Source: Planosporangium thailandense (lineage in GTDB: Bacteria > Actinomycetota > Actinomycetes > Mycobacteriales > Micromonosporaceae). Taken from it: a stretch of DNA of 64,000 bases. Positions within the stretch are counted from its first letter, which is position 1. Every line of letters begins with the position of its first letter. The notes below the pieces were generated by a model, which worked only from the letters and a program-made list of their open reading frames with translations, made no database searches and was not told the DNA's origin. This document shows positions 17,924 to 26,589 of the stretch, one piece after another. The DNA lies in NCBI RefSeq assembly GCF_011947195.1, contig NZ_JAATVY010000024.1, positions 29,396 to 93,395 of the forward strand, written 5' to 3'. A program made the position numbers and the translations under genes.

Positions 17924-19384
17924 ATGCTGCTACCGATCCGGCCGGCGCCCGGCAGACCCGTACGATCGCGCTCGCTGGGCGCGGTCGCTGTGACCGTCCC
18001 GGCCATCGCCACGCTCCTGCTCACCACGACAACCGCGCACGCCAACGCCGCCACCCAGACCAACGCCGCCACCCAGACCAACGCCGCCCATCCGAGGGCC
18101 GCACTGACCCAGGTCAGCGCCGACCCGTACACCGACAGCCAGGCCCAGCACCGTACCGAGGTCGAGCCCGACACGTTCAGCTTCGGCACGACGATCGTGT
18201 CGGCGTTCCAGGTCGGGCGGGTGTCCGGCGGCGGCTCGTCCAACATCGGCTTCGCGACCTCGTCCGACGGCGGCGCCACCTGGACACGCGGCTTCCTGCC
18301 CGGCATCACCGGTAACGCCGGTGGCCCGTACGGGCAGGCCAGCGACGCATCGGTCGCCTACGACGCCCGCCACAACGTCTGGCTGATCTCCTCGCTCGGC
18401 ATCCGTAGCTCCTCTGTGGACGTACTGACCAGCCGCTCCACCGACGGCGGGCGCACCTGGAGCAACCCGGTGACCACGGCCACCGGCTCGCTGGACAAGA
18501 ACTGGATCGTGTGTGACAACACCGCCTCCAGCCCGTACTACGGCAACTGCTACACCGAGTACGACGTAACCAGCTCCTTCGACGCGCTGCGGATGAAGAC
18601 CTCGTCGGACGGCGGCGCGACCTGGGGTCCGGCGCGCGCCACCGGCGGCAGCGCGACCGGGCTGGGCGGCCAGCCGGTGGTGCGGCCCAACGGCACCGTC
18701 GTCGTGCCGTACCTGTCGACCAACGACCAGATCCGCGCGTTCCGGTCCACCGACGGCGGTGCGAACTGGAGCTCCACGGTCCTGGTGTCGCGCGTCAGCC
18801 ACCACGCGGCAGCCGGCGACCTGCGCGAGGAGGCGCTGCCCACCGCCGAGGTCGACGGCGCCGGCACAGTGTACGTGGCATGGTCGGACTGCCGGTTCCG
18901 GTCCGGCTGCGCGAGCAACGACATCGTCGTAGCCATGTCCACCAGCGAGACGACCTGGTCGGCGCCGATCCGCGTACCGATCGACGCGACCACCAGCGCG
19001 GTCGATCATTTCGTCCCCGGCCTGGGGGTGGATCCGTCGTCGGCGGGCACGTCGGCCCGGCTGGCGTTGACGTACTACTACTACCCGACGGCGAACTGCA
19101 CCGCCTCGACCTGCCAGCTCGACGTCGGGTACGTGTCGTCGGTCAACGGCGGCGCCAGCTGGAGCACCGCCACCCAGCTCGCCGGTCCGATGAGCCTGGC
19201 GTGGCTCCCGAACACCTCGCAGGGCCGCATGTTCGGCGACTACATCTCGACCTCGGTGCGCGCCGGCGGCAACGCCTACCCGGTCGTCCCGATCGGGCAC
19301 GCGCCGAGCGGTTCAACCTACGACCTCGGGATGTACGCGCCGGCCGGCGGGCTGGCGGTCACCGGCGGAACCGTGCGCCGGTGA
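17924..19384 (+). CDS. Secreted Asp-box (BNR repeat) sialidase-like protein
   Basis: 486 aa from ATG 17924, with GAGAGGCGG before it (GTG 17915 is the alternative). A signal peptide of ~40 residues ends in TTTTAHANA, followed by a repeated NAATQT. The body shows at least five Asp-box motifs (SSDGGATWTRG, STDGGRTWSNP, SSDGGATWGPA, STDGGANWSST, VNGGASWST), which mark a six-bladed beta-propeller. The family includes exo-sialidases, but I do not see the full Arg triad and Tyr/Glu with certainty, so the activity is open. Located outside the cell. Confidence 0.8.
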   Translation: MLLPIRPAPGRPVRSRSLGAVAVTVPAIATLLLTTTTAHANAATQTNAATQTNAAHPRAALTQVSADPYTDSQAQHRTEVEPDTFSFGTTIVSAFQVGRVSGGGSSNIGFATSSDGGATWTRGFLPGITGNAGGPYGQASDASVAYDARHNVWLISSLGIRSSSVDVLTSRSTDGGRTWSNPVTTATGSLDKNWIVCDNTASSPYYGNCYTEYDVTSSFDALRMKTSSDGGATWGPARATGGSATGLGGQPVVRPNGTVVVPYLSTNDQIRAFRSTDGGANWSSTVLVSRVSHHAAAGDLREEALPTAEVDGAGTVYVAWSDCRFRSGCASNDIVVAMSTSETTWSAPIRVPIDATTSAVDHFVPGLGVDPSSAGTSARLALTYYYYPTANCTASTCQLDVGYVSSVNGGASWSTATQLAGPMSLAWLPNTSQGRMFGDYISTSVRAGGNAYPVVPIGHAPSGSTYDLGMYAPAGGLAVTGGTVRR

Positions 19385-19543
19385 CACCGGCTGTCGGGGC
19401 GCTCGCCCGGATGGCGCCCCGGCAGCCCCGCACCTTCCGGCCAAACTACGGACACTGTACGGTGATAGCGCGACGTCGATAACAGCCGATGTACCGCAGC
19501 CTACGTACGGTCACCCGCAGAACCGGCAGGAAAGGTGGCTTCC

Positions 19544-20326
19544 ATGACCGCACCGGCCACTTTCGTCACCCAGAAACACTGGCCACCGAGCGTCGACGAC
19601 TTCTTCCCACCCAGCCTGGGCGGTCAGTTCTGGATCTCCAAGATCACCGTACTGCTGTGGATCGGCATCGCCGCGGTGATCGTCTTCTTCCTCGTCGCGT
19701 ACCGCCGCCCGGCGATCGTGCCGACGCGCAGCCAGTGGATCGCGGAGTCCCTCTACGGGCTCATCCGCGACGGTGTGGCCCGCGAGGTGATCGGCGCGGA
19801 GGGCCTGCGTTTCGCCCCCTACCTGACCTCACTGTTCTGCTTCGTCGCGGTGACCAACCTCTTCGGCGTCATACCGCTGGCGCAGATCTCGCCCAACTCT
19901 CACATGGCGTTTCCGGCGTTCCTGGCGCTCATCTCGTACGTGTTGTACCACTACGTCGGCATCCGCCGGTTCGGGTTGCGGCGCTACCTCCGACAGGCCG
20001 TGATCCTGCCGGGCACACCGAAGGCGATGTACCCGCTGCTGGTCCCGCTCGAGATCCTGCAGAAGTTCATCAACCAGCCGTTCACGCTGGCCATCCGGCT
20101 GTTTTCCAACATGTTCGCCGGCCACCTGATCCTGCTGGTGTTCACCCTGGGCGGCTTCATGCTGGTCGGCGCGCAGACTGTGGCGCTTCGGCCGGTGTCG
20201 TTGGTGTCGTGGGCGATGGCGCTCGTGCTCACCGTGTTCGAGGCCGGTGTCGCACTGCTGCAGGCGTACGTGTTCGTGCTGCTGACCGCCAGTTACGTGC
20301 AGGCAGCCCTGTCCGACGAGCACTAG
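19544..20326 (+). CDS. atpB: F0F1 ATP synthase subunit a, stand-alone copy
   Basis: 260 aa from ATG 19544 (AGGAAAGG at ~19528; a GTG at 19535 is also in frame). Five or six membrane helices. LAIRLFSNMFAGHLILLVF has the essential Arg of subunit a, which faces the c-ring and is needed for proton passage; VFEAGVALLQAYVFVLLTA is the conserved last helix. Normally atpB is followed by atpE, F, H, A, G, D and C; here none follows and the next 530 bp carry no gene. It is therefore a second or displaced copy whose partner subunits must be elsewhere. Confidence 0.85.
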   Translation: MTAPATFVTQKHWPPSVDDFFPPSLGGQFWISKITVLLWIGIAAVIVFFLVAYRRPAIVPTRSQWIAESLYGLIRDGVAREVIGAEGLRFAPYLTSLFCFVAVTNLFGVIPLAQISPNSHMAFPAFLALISYVLYHYVGIRRFGLRRYLRQAVILPGTPKAMYPLLVPLEILQKFINQPFTLAIRLFSNMFAGHLILLVFTLGGFMLVGAQTVALRPVSLVSWAMALVLTVFEAGVALLQAYVFVLLTASYVQAALSDEH

Positions 20327-20859
20327 GCAACGCGGGCCGGCTCGAAACGCTCGCAAGCGGCATCGGTGCCGCGGCACGAAAGAACCAAGCTCCGCCGCGG
20401 CTACCAGACCCGACGCTAGCCAATCTCCGCGGTCCCCAGGGCGTCACAACAGTCCAGGCCCTGTCGGATTTTCCCAGCTACGCCGTACGGACCTGCCGCT
20501 CGGTCCGCCCCTGAGCCGCACTATCCATGGCCGGCGAGCACCGTGGAGCACCCGTTACACGAACGCCCTCCCATGAGAGCGACCAGCCACCGGAAGATCG
20601 TCACAAACCCGGATGGATTCCCGTGGCTTGGGATCATCGGGTCATCGCCACGATCGAACCGTCGCCACAGACAGAGCGTTGAGGCCAACGCGGCCGTCGA
20701 CCCCAACCGAAAGGACCCTCACCGCAACCAGGAAAACCATCGATTGACAAGTGTGAATAAGATAATCGACATCGCCCTTGATCCACTCCACGGCCGCGTG
20801 GTTAGCTAGCGCGTCCATTCATTGTCATCAATGAATACCTTGACGGATCGGGGCGTTGA
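20327..20859. other. 530-bp gap without a supported gene
   Basis: Base composition is less GC-rich than around it. Short open frames exist on both strands but lack gene-like codon use. TTGACA occurs at ~20744 with A/T-rich sequence after it, so a promoter for the gene at 20860 is plausible. No trace of atpE was seen. Confidence 0.5.
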
Positions 20860-22005
20860 ATGAGGTTGGTCCGATCGACTGGCGCGATTGGTCTCGCGCT
20901 GGCGACAACGACGATGCTTGCTCTACCAGCTCACGCGGAACCCTCTTCGCCGCAGGCGGGCGGCGGCGTGGAGTTTTCAATCCCGGACATTCGTTCGGGT
21001 CGGGTTACGGACGTCGCCACCTTCAGCGTGAAGACCGAAGAGAGCGCGCCCGGGGCGCAGAGCCTTGCCGCCGCCAAGTCCCCCACCGGCACGCTCGCGA
21101 TTCTCGATCGCTCCATGCTTTCACAGGGCATCACGTCCGCCGCGAACACGTCCTTCGTGGACCTTTCCTGGGAGGCATACGCCAAGACCGCGCAGTACGG
21201 GATCAGCCGGGACGGTAAGGTGATCGCCTCGCTCGCTGCCGGCGTCTCGAACTTCCGGGACACGTCCGTCGTCGCCGGGACATCCTATCGCTACAACGTC
21301 GTCCCCCTCGACGCGGACACCGACGCCAAGGCCCGCATGTGGAGCATGAACGTGAGGGTGCCCGTCGCCCCCGCCACGGGTGAAGACTCGGCGCGCTCCC
21401 TCCAGACACAGGCCGCTTCGGAGGTCCGCGTCATGGCGGCCGCCTCCACCACAACGGTCACCTGGGTCACATTCATTCCTCAGTCCCGCATCGACGGGCC
21501 TCCGGTGGGCTGCGACTACGGGAGTGGATATCAGTACGGCGGGGACGGTCACGGCTACGACTGGACGTCACCGTCCTACCGGACCGCGGTGAGCGCGGTC
21601 ATCGACTGGGGCTCGAAGTCCGTCAACGGGAACGTGAGCATCGGCACGACCCACGTATACCGTAACGGGGCGCTGGTGGCACAGAAGACCGCGGCGGCCA
21701 ACGATTCGGGCGCGAAGAAGATGGGTTCGGGGTCCAACTACGTGGACGTACGGATGGTGACCCACTCCGGCAACCCGTTCTGCCACCTCAACGCGATCGA
21801 CGGGGCGTTCTCGATACACCTGACCCAGGGCGGGAACTACTCGATCTTCTCCGGCAACCACCGGCAGATGCCGAACCACTACGTGTACATCTACAACGGT
21901 GGCCGGGTGACAGACGTCTACAAGCGCGACGCCGTGAGTCCGCTCTGCCTGGCCGGCTCCATTCTGTGCGAGTTGGCGAACTTCTACGGCAGCGGGTCGT
22001 TCTGA
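20860..22005 (+). CDS. Secreted protein with C-terminal DUF3238-like domain
   Basis: 381 aa. A clear signal peptide (MRLVRSTGAIGLALATTTML, cleavage after PAHA). Residues ~95-165 look like a fibronectin III-type beta-sandwich (SWEAYAKTAQYGISRDGKVI, TSYRYNVVPLD). The C-terminal half, from VTWVTFIPQSRIDGPP through GYDWTSPSYRTAVSAVIDW to NYSIFSGNHRQMPNHYVYIY, follows the pattern I associate with DUF3238, a secreted family of unknown function in Bacillus and actinomycetes. Function unknown. A 20-bp hairpin lies ~110 nt downstream. Confidence 0.72.
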   Translation: MRLVRSTGAIGLALATTTMLALPAHAEPSSPQAGGGVEFSIPDIRSGRVTDVATFSVKTEESAPGAQSLAAAKSPTGTLAILDRSMLSQGITSAANTSFVDLSWEAYAKTAQYGISRDGKVIASLAAGVSNFRDTSVVAGTSYRYNVVPLDADTDAKARMWSMNVRVPVAPATGEDSARSLQTQAASEVRVMAAASTTTVTWVTFIPQSRIDGPPVGCDYGSGYQYGGDGHGYDWTSPSYRTAVSAVIDWGSKSVNGNVSIGTTHVYRNGALVAQKTAAANDSGAKKMGSGSNYVDVRMVTHSGNPFCHLNAIDGAFSIHLTQGGNYSIFSGNHRQMPNHYVYIYNGGRVTDVYKRDAVSPLCLAGSILCELANFYGSGSF

Positions 22006-22113
22006 GTCTCATGCGCGGGCACACAGGCGAACTCCCCGTCCCGGCCGGGCGAGAATACGTAAAGCCTGAGCACCCGTGACGAGTTGACCGAGCCGGGGCG
22101 CCACTCGCACGCC

Positions 22114-22157
22114 GAGGTGGTTCGCCGGCGGGGCCACCCCCGCCGGCGAACCACCTC
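22114..22157. terminator. 20-bp perfect hairpin terminator
   Basis: Arms 22114-22133 and 22138-22157 are perfectly complementary with a 4-nt loop (GAGGTGGTTCGCCGGCGGGG and its complement). It follows the secreted-protein gene. Confidence 0.88.
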
Positions 22158-22671
22158 ACGTGGGTATGGTGTTCGATCAATGGAACGCGGCGTGGATACC
22201 GCGTCAACGGGCGAAAACCGATACCCCGGGCGGAACCACTCTGACCTGCGCGTCGCGGTTCCGGCGTGATTGGCGCTGCTCGGTACCGAGCGTGGCAGGT
22301 ACGGAAATGCTCCTGACAGACCGGGAGCACAGACGGCAGCCGCGGCACCTTCGAGCGCCTTCCACCAGGGCCTGCGCCGCCTGCGGGCGAACAGCTCGGC
22401 ATCGGGCAGTCTGTGCGCACACGCCACCTACATGACAGGCCGCGGTTCTACCGCATCCACAATGGAGTTATTCGGCACACGTCGGAACTGCGGCTCGTCG
22501 CTTACCAACGCCTGCTCCACCGTGTTCCGCGCAACGCCCAACCGCCGTGGATGGCCTGGACAGCGGACGGCATGGCGACGGGCCCCTTCGTGATCCGCGG
22601 CCTCGGCTCCCGTGGGAGACGATGGTCCAGCGAGGGTCAGGATCCTGATGATGCAGTCGTCGACGTTGCTG
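22158..22671. other. Gap without a supported gene
   Basis: Several overlapping short frames are open on both strands, none with a start site plus gene-like composition or recognisable protein. It may hold decayed coding DNA, since it borders the tRNA-remnant zone. Confidence 0.45.
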
Positions 22672-23124
22672 TCAACGGGAGTTCCCGTAGGCCTGGACCG
22701 GCGACTTCTCCAGCCGGGCGACAGCCAGTGATCTCCATGCGTACGCCCCGGCGAGCCATACCAACGCCCAATATCCGGAGCAGACGGACCAGAACAGCAA
22801 CCAGTAGCACACGTAAGCTCCGCCCCACACCAGACCCAGGATGGCAACGGCGGTCGTGGCGGCGAGCGCAAGGAGTCCACCGACGGCCCAATGCTGGCTC
22901 GCGGAGAAGAACCGCCCACGCTCGACAATGGCGATCACAGCGAGGCAGGCCACGAACACGACGATCGGTATCAGCGCATTTGGCGTCAGGAAGAGGTCCC
23001 GGAACATCTGACGCGCCGCGGCCGTGCCGTCACCGAACAACGGGGATGCGACGACGGCGAGAAGGCAAGCAATTGCCCAGGGTGGCAGAGCAACGGCGAG
23101 AAGAGCACCAATACGTCGGACCAT
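22672..23124 (-). CDS. Small four-helix membrane protein
   Basis: 150 aa from ATG 23124 (MVRRIGALLAVALPPWAIA). Hydrophobic segments near residues 5-28, 45-65, 78-100 and 103-125. The C-terminus is short and charged. No family recognised. Longer readings from 23262 run through non-coding-like sequence and are rejected. Confidence 0.6.
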   Translation of the reverse strand: MVRRIGALLAVALPPWAIACLLAVVASPLFGDGTAAARQMFRDLFLTPNALIPIVVFVACLAVIAIVERGRFFSASQHWAVGGLLALAATTAVAILGLVWGGAYVCYWLLFWSVCSGYWALVWLAGAYAWRSLAVARLEKSPVQAYGNSR

Positions 23125-23317
23125 GTGCTCACTATGCCCTAGCCGGCGGATCCCATCTCCATCGACCCCTGTCTCTACAATGGGTCGACCGAGTGCGCCA
23201 TGTCCGGGTGACCCTCCGCACGATCGACTCACATCCGCAAGGCCGTGCACGCCCGTGGCCACTTCCTGAACGAGTCAGCCCGCCCTCAATTGCGCATGTC
23301 TGGACAATCCGGAAATG

Positions 23318-23355
23318 GATCAGGGCGGGCAGTCTGTCGACTGTCCGCCCTGATC
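23318..23355 (-). terminator. Hairpin following the tRNA-like fragment
   Basis: GATCAGGGCGG (23318-23328) pairs with CCGCCCTGATC (23345-23355), extended by CAG/CTG, with an 8-nt loop. It lies 5 nt past the CCA end of the tRNA fragment on the minus strand, as a tRNA terminator would. Confidence 0.8.
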
Positions 23356-23360
23356 GTTCG

Positions 23361-23405
23361 TGGTGCGCCGCCAGGGACTCGAGCCCTGACCCCTCGGATA
23401 AGGAG
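23361..23405 (-). other. tRNA 3' half (anticodon loop to CCA), probable old attachment site
   Basis: Read on the minus strand this is 45 nt ending TCGAGTCCCTGGCGGCGC-ACCA with a perfectly paired T-arm (CAGGG/CCCTG). It matches the fragment at 25874-25918 at 39 of 45 positions. The D-arm and 5' acceptor strand are missing, so it is not a working tRNA. Tyrosine integrases commonly duplicate exactly this half of a tRNA gene. Confidence 0.75.
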
Positions 23406-23779
23406 CGTGGTCTTGACCAGCACATTGGTTACCATCAATCAGTATCGGTCCAACCGGTGCACGTCGTTCGCCCGTCCCCCGCCGCAGGCGCCGAGCCGGG
23501 CTGGGCCCGAGGTGCTGGTCCCGCGCTCCACTAGACGGCGCGGCCCACCAGAGCCTTCCGCACCGAGGCGTGGATAGACCGCAGACCGACACACGCAGCG
23601 ACCCCAGCACCACGGCGGGGCCGGCACCGGACACCGCGCGAGGTGTTCATCCAGCTCGGCGAGCCGCACGGTGAGCCGGCCTACGCCTGCCGGACGGTGT
23701 ACGCCGGTAACGCCGATGACGACCAGACGCTCGGCGTCGGTCGGCGCGCTCAGTGACACCGTACCGTCGAGGCTCACGC

Positions 23780-24295
23780 CGGTCCGGCGCCCGTCGTGGT
23801 CACCGGCACGATGCGCAACCCCACCCTGGCCGGCGCAGACGGCCCCGCCAACGTGCTCGCCGCGATCCGCACCGCCGCCAGCCGGTGGCCTCGGCGCGCT
23901 GGTCGTGTTCGCCGACGAGATCCACGCCGCCCGTCATGTCCGCAAGACGCACTCCACCAGCGGCGGTGCCTTCCAGCCGCCCAACACGGACCCGCTCGGG
24001 TACATGGTGGAAGGTGCCGTACGGCTGCTCAGCCGGCCGCCCCACCGCATGACCGTGCCCATCGAGGCGGTCACCCCCGGACGCCGCACGTGGGGCTGTA
24101 CGCCGCAGCCCTCGGCGATGACGGCACTCTCCTTGCCAGCGCCGACCATCTCGACGGTCTCGTCGTGGCCGGCTACGGCGCCGGCCACGTACCGGACGAC
24201 GGCGTACCCGTGGACCGGATCGCCGAGATCACACCGGACGAGCACCGCCGGCGCAAGCTGATGGTCACCAACCCGGCCGAACTGTTCGGCTTCTA
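23780..24295 (+). pseudogene. Frameshifted asparaginase fragment joined to an amidohydrolase-like tail
   Basis: One frame gives VVTGTMRNPTLAGADGPANV, the next GALVVFADEIHAARHVRKTH, then the first again VGLYAAALGDDGTLLASADH and GLVVAGYGAGHVP. Together these match consecutive blocks of type I/II L-asparaginases, including the Asp-Glu-Ile-His-Ala-Ala-Arg motif, but need at least two frameshifts. After VDRIAEI the sequence reads TPDEHRRRKLMVTNPAELFGF, which looks like the C-terminus of an amidohydrolase rather than an asparaginase. The start of the gene is lost; 23406-23779 shows no clear gene. Confidence 0.75.
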
Positions 24296-24303
24296 ATCCG
24301 GTC

Positions 24304-24342
24304 CCGCCCGTGCCCTCCCGGAGATGGAGAGGGCACGGGCGG
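24304..24342. terminator. 14-bp hairpin terminator
   Basis: CCGCCCGTGCCCTC (24304-24317) pairs with its complement at 24329-24342, loop 11 nt. It lies just past the stop of the NmrA-like gene and the end of the pseudogene, and can serve both directions. Confidence 0.82.
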
Positions 24343-24348
24343 TGGAGA

Positions 24349-25197
24349 TCAGAGTGCGGCGCGGATGGCGTCGGCGAGCGAGGTCGGCTTGCGGCCGATG
24401 AGCTGCTCCAGGTCGTTGTCCTCCACGTACAGTTCGCCCTGGGCGAGGCCGCGGTCGCCGTCGGCGAGGACAGCCGCGAACTGCTCGGGCAGACCGAGGC
24501 CGACCAACACCTCGGTGTACTTCTCGACCGGCAGGTCGGTGTAGGTGACCTGCTTACCGCTCTGCTTCGACACTTCGGCGGCCAGGTCGGCCATGGTGAA
24601 CGGCGCGCCGCCCAGCTCGTACACCTTGTCGGCGTGGCCGTCGGCGGTGAGCACTGCGGCGGCGGCCTCGGCGTAGTCGGCACGGGTGGCGGCGCTGACC
24701 TTGCCATCGCCGGCCGCGCCGACGATTCCGTGCTCGAGGTAGGTCGGCAGCTGCGGGGTGTAGTTCTCGATGTACCAGCTGTTGCGCAGGAACACGTACG
24801 ACAGACCGGAGGCGATGATCTCCTGCTCGGTCGCCTTGTGCTCGCCGGCGAGGATCAGGCTCGAGGTGTCGGCTTTGGCGATGCTGGTGTAGGCAACCAG
24901 CTCGACGCCGGCGTCCTTGGCCGCGGCGACGACGTTGCGGTGCTGCGGCACCCGCTGCCCGGCCTCGCTGCCGGAGACGAACGCCAGCTTGTCGGCGCCG
25001 GCGAACGCGGCCCGCAGCGAGTCGATGTCGTTGTAGTCGGCCTGCTTCACCACCACGCCGCGCTCGGCGAGGTCGGAAGTCTTGGCCACGTCCCGGCCGA
25101 TCGCCACGATTTGATCGGCCCGGACGCCGCGGTGCAACAGCGACTCCACGATGAGGCGGCCGAGGTGACCGGTCGCGCCGGTGACGACGATGGGCAT
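24349..25197 (-). CDS. NmrA-like NAD(P)H-binding oxidoreductase (quinone reductase 2 type)
   Basis: 282 aa from ATG 25197, with GAGGGAG before it. MPIVVTGATGHLGRLIVESL is the Rossmann GxxGxxG motif, and AYTSIAKADTSSLILAGEHK followed by FLRNSWYIENY matches atypical short-chain enzymes of the QOR2/NmrA type, which reduce quinones or sense the NADP(H) state. It is divergent from an HxlR regulator, a very common pair in bacteria: the regulator controls the reductase in response to electrophiles or quinones. Confidence 0.9.
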   Translation of the reverse strand: MPIVVTGATGHLGRLIVESLLHRGVRADQIVAIGRDVAKTSDLAERGVVVKQADYNDIDSLRAAFAGADKLAFVSGSEAGQRVPQHRNVVAAAKDAGVELVAYTSIAKADTSSLILAGEHKATEQEIIASGLSYVFLRNSWYIENYTPQLPTYLEHGIVGAAGDGKVSAATRADYAEAAAAVLTADGHADKVYELGGAPFTMADLAAEVSKQSGKQVTYTDLPVEKYTEVLVGLGLPEQFAAVLADGDRGLAQGELYVEDNDLEQLIGRKPTSLADAIRAAL

Positions 25198-25299
25198 GGG
25201 GAACTCCCTCACGGACTGTCGAATTGATCTGTCGACGGTCACCAACCAGGAGCGGTGACGGATACTTCCCGTTGGAGAGTAGGCACCTTGAAGTTTGTT

Positions 25300-25316
25300 A
25301 CTTTCTGATGGAAAGT
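25300..25316. promoter_or_regulatory. Dyad over the HxlR start codon
   Basis: ACTTTC and GAAAGT are separated by 5 nt; the ATG of the HxlR gene lies within the spacer. HxlR-family proteins bind such short dyads between themselves and a divergent target. Confidence 0.6.
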
Positions 25317-25700
25317 GAACAGGTGGAACCCACTCCGTACGCCAAGAATTGTGGAAGCCGGCAGGTCCTCGACCGGATCGGCGACCGGTGGAGCGTCCTC
25401 GTCGTCCTCATGCTCGCCGACGGGCTGAAGCGGTACAGCGAACTCGCGCAGCGCATCGAAGGGGTGAGCCAGAAGATGCTCACCCAGACGCTGCGCGGGC
25501 TGGAGCGCGACGGGCTGGTGACGCGGACCGTGCACGCCTCGGTGCCGCCGAGGGTCGACTACGCCCTGACCGACCTGGGCCGCAGCGTGCTCGACCTGGT
25601 CGCCGGACTGGAAGCGTGGGCGACCGACCACCTCGGCGACGTGCTCGCCGCCCGGTCCCGCTACGACGCCCAGCAGGAGCGCCGCGGCTCGGCCGCTTGA
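25308..25700 (+). CDS. HxlR-family transcriptional regulator
   Basis: 130 aa from ATG 25308. The hallmark Cys near the N-terminus (YAKNCGSRQVLDRIGDRWSV) is present; in QorR/HypR-type members this Cys senses redox or electrophile stress. The winged HTH is RYSELAQRIEGVSQKMLTQT and RGLERDGLVTR. It is divergent from the NmrA-like gene, with 110 nt between the starts and a dyad across its own start. Confidence 0.93.
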   Translation: MESEQVEPTPYAKNCGSRQVLDRIGDRWSVLVVLMLADGLKRYSELAQRIEGVSQKMLTQTLRGLERDGLVTRTVHASVPPRVDYALTDLGRSVLDLVAGLEAWATDHLGDVLAARSRYDAQQERRGSAA

Positions 25701-25827
25701 CCCTCGGGCGGCTCGGCAGGTCAGCCGCCTCCCTCGGCATGTTCGCCGTCCGGTCGGGCGGGTAGTGCCGAGCCACCCGCTGGTCCAACCACTCCCGAGC
25801 ACCCACCCACCGCCGGCACATACGAAA

Positions 25828-25866
25828 CAGGCCCCGGTCTGGCACGTATCGCCAGCTCAGGGCCTG
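25828..25866 (-). terminator. Two-part hairpin following the tRNA-Lys fragment
   Basis: CAGGCCC/GGGCCTG (25828-25834 with 25860-25866) encloses CTGGC/GCCAG. On the minus strand it follows the CCA of the tRNA fragment and leads into a short T-run, so it is the likely native tRNA terminator. Confidence 0.75.
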
Positions 25867-25873
25867 CTTCCTG

Positions 25874-25918
25874 TGGTGCGCCGCCAGGGACTCGAACCCC
25901 GAACCCGCGGATTAAGAG
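25874..25918 (-). other. tRNA-Lys(CTT) 3' half, probable attachment site of the island
   Basis: On the minus strand this reads CTCTTAATCCGCGGGT then a T-arm (TTCGAGT loop), the 3' acceptor strand and CCA, 45 nt in all. CTCTTAA is a normal anticodon loop with CTT. Sequence 5' of the loop does not pair with it, so only the 3' half is present. Because the tRNA reads leftward, an element inserted here should extend to the right, toward the integrase, with the rebuilt full tRNA at its far end; I did not find that full copy in the window. Confidence 0.82.
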
Positions 25919-26225
25919 CCAGCGTTGATCAACGCTCCCCTGTCTCAACGGGTCCCACCAGTCCGCGGTTTGCCGGAATTCACCCGACTCCACTGCATGG
26001 GCGTGCCGCATGGTCCATCCGGAGCCGAATCAGTCCATGGCGGCCGAGCACCCGAGGAGCACCCGGCATCGCGGGCGCCAGCAGAATCGGAGTGGGTGCC
26101 AGGAGGTCATCACCTCGAAGCCGATGTTCGGCGTGGAACGTGAGATGCAGATGCCATTGGGTGTCCACGCTGGACCCCTTCCCGCACATTGCACCAGTGA
26201 CCGAGCCCGAATGCGGCAAACGTCA

Positions 26226-26480
26226 TCAGCTGCCCGCCTCTCCACGCTGGAGCACGATGCGGCGCCCCTCGCTAATCACAGTGGCGTACTGAGTCAACTC
26301 CGGGTCGGTAATTGAACCACCCTCCGTGTTCGCCGCCCACTCCCGCGCGAGGATTGGCTTGATCTCATCAACTGGCCGGCCCGCGTACTGCTCATGCACT
26401 CGATCAAGAGCCGGCTGAAGCTGTCTCTGCACCGCCTCGAAGGCCAATCGACCAAGCTCATCTTCCCAGCCCGAATTCAT
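26226..26480 (-). CDS. Small hypothetical protein
   Basis: 84 aa from ATG 26480 (MNSGWEDELGRLAFEAVQRQ). Mostly helical and charged, with a repeated-looking helix followed by PVDEIKPILAREWA. GTG 26522 would add 14 residues. It is the last gene of the minus-strand island, 110 nt after the HEPN gene and separated from the tRNA half by ~300 nt in which I see nothing else. No family recognised. Confidence 0.55.
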   Translation of the reverse strand: MNSGWEDELGRLAFEAVQRQLQPALDRVHEQYAGRPVDEIKPILAREWAANTEGGSITDPELTQYATVISEGRRIVLQRGEAGS

Positions 26481-26589
26481 CTCGATCCTCACCACGTCCC
26501 ACTCCCATCGTTGCCTTGTCACTTCAGGCGAACGGTAGGTGGCGGCTGTGACATTTCTGTTGGGCGATCACTCATTAGGGGTACGTCTG

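Noticed and set aside
23361..23405. A functional tRNA gene here or at 25874
   Set aside because: Only the 3' half is present at each; no D-arm or 5' acceptor strand pairs with it.
22413..23534. 373-aa plus-strand frame in the junction zone
   Set aside because: No domain, poor start, overlaps the better-supported membrane protein on the other strand.
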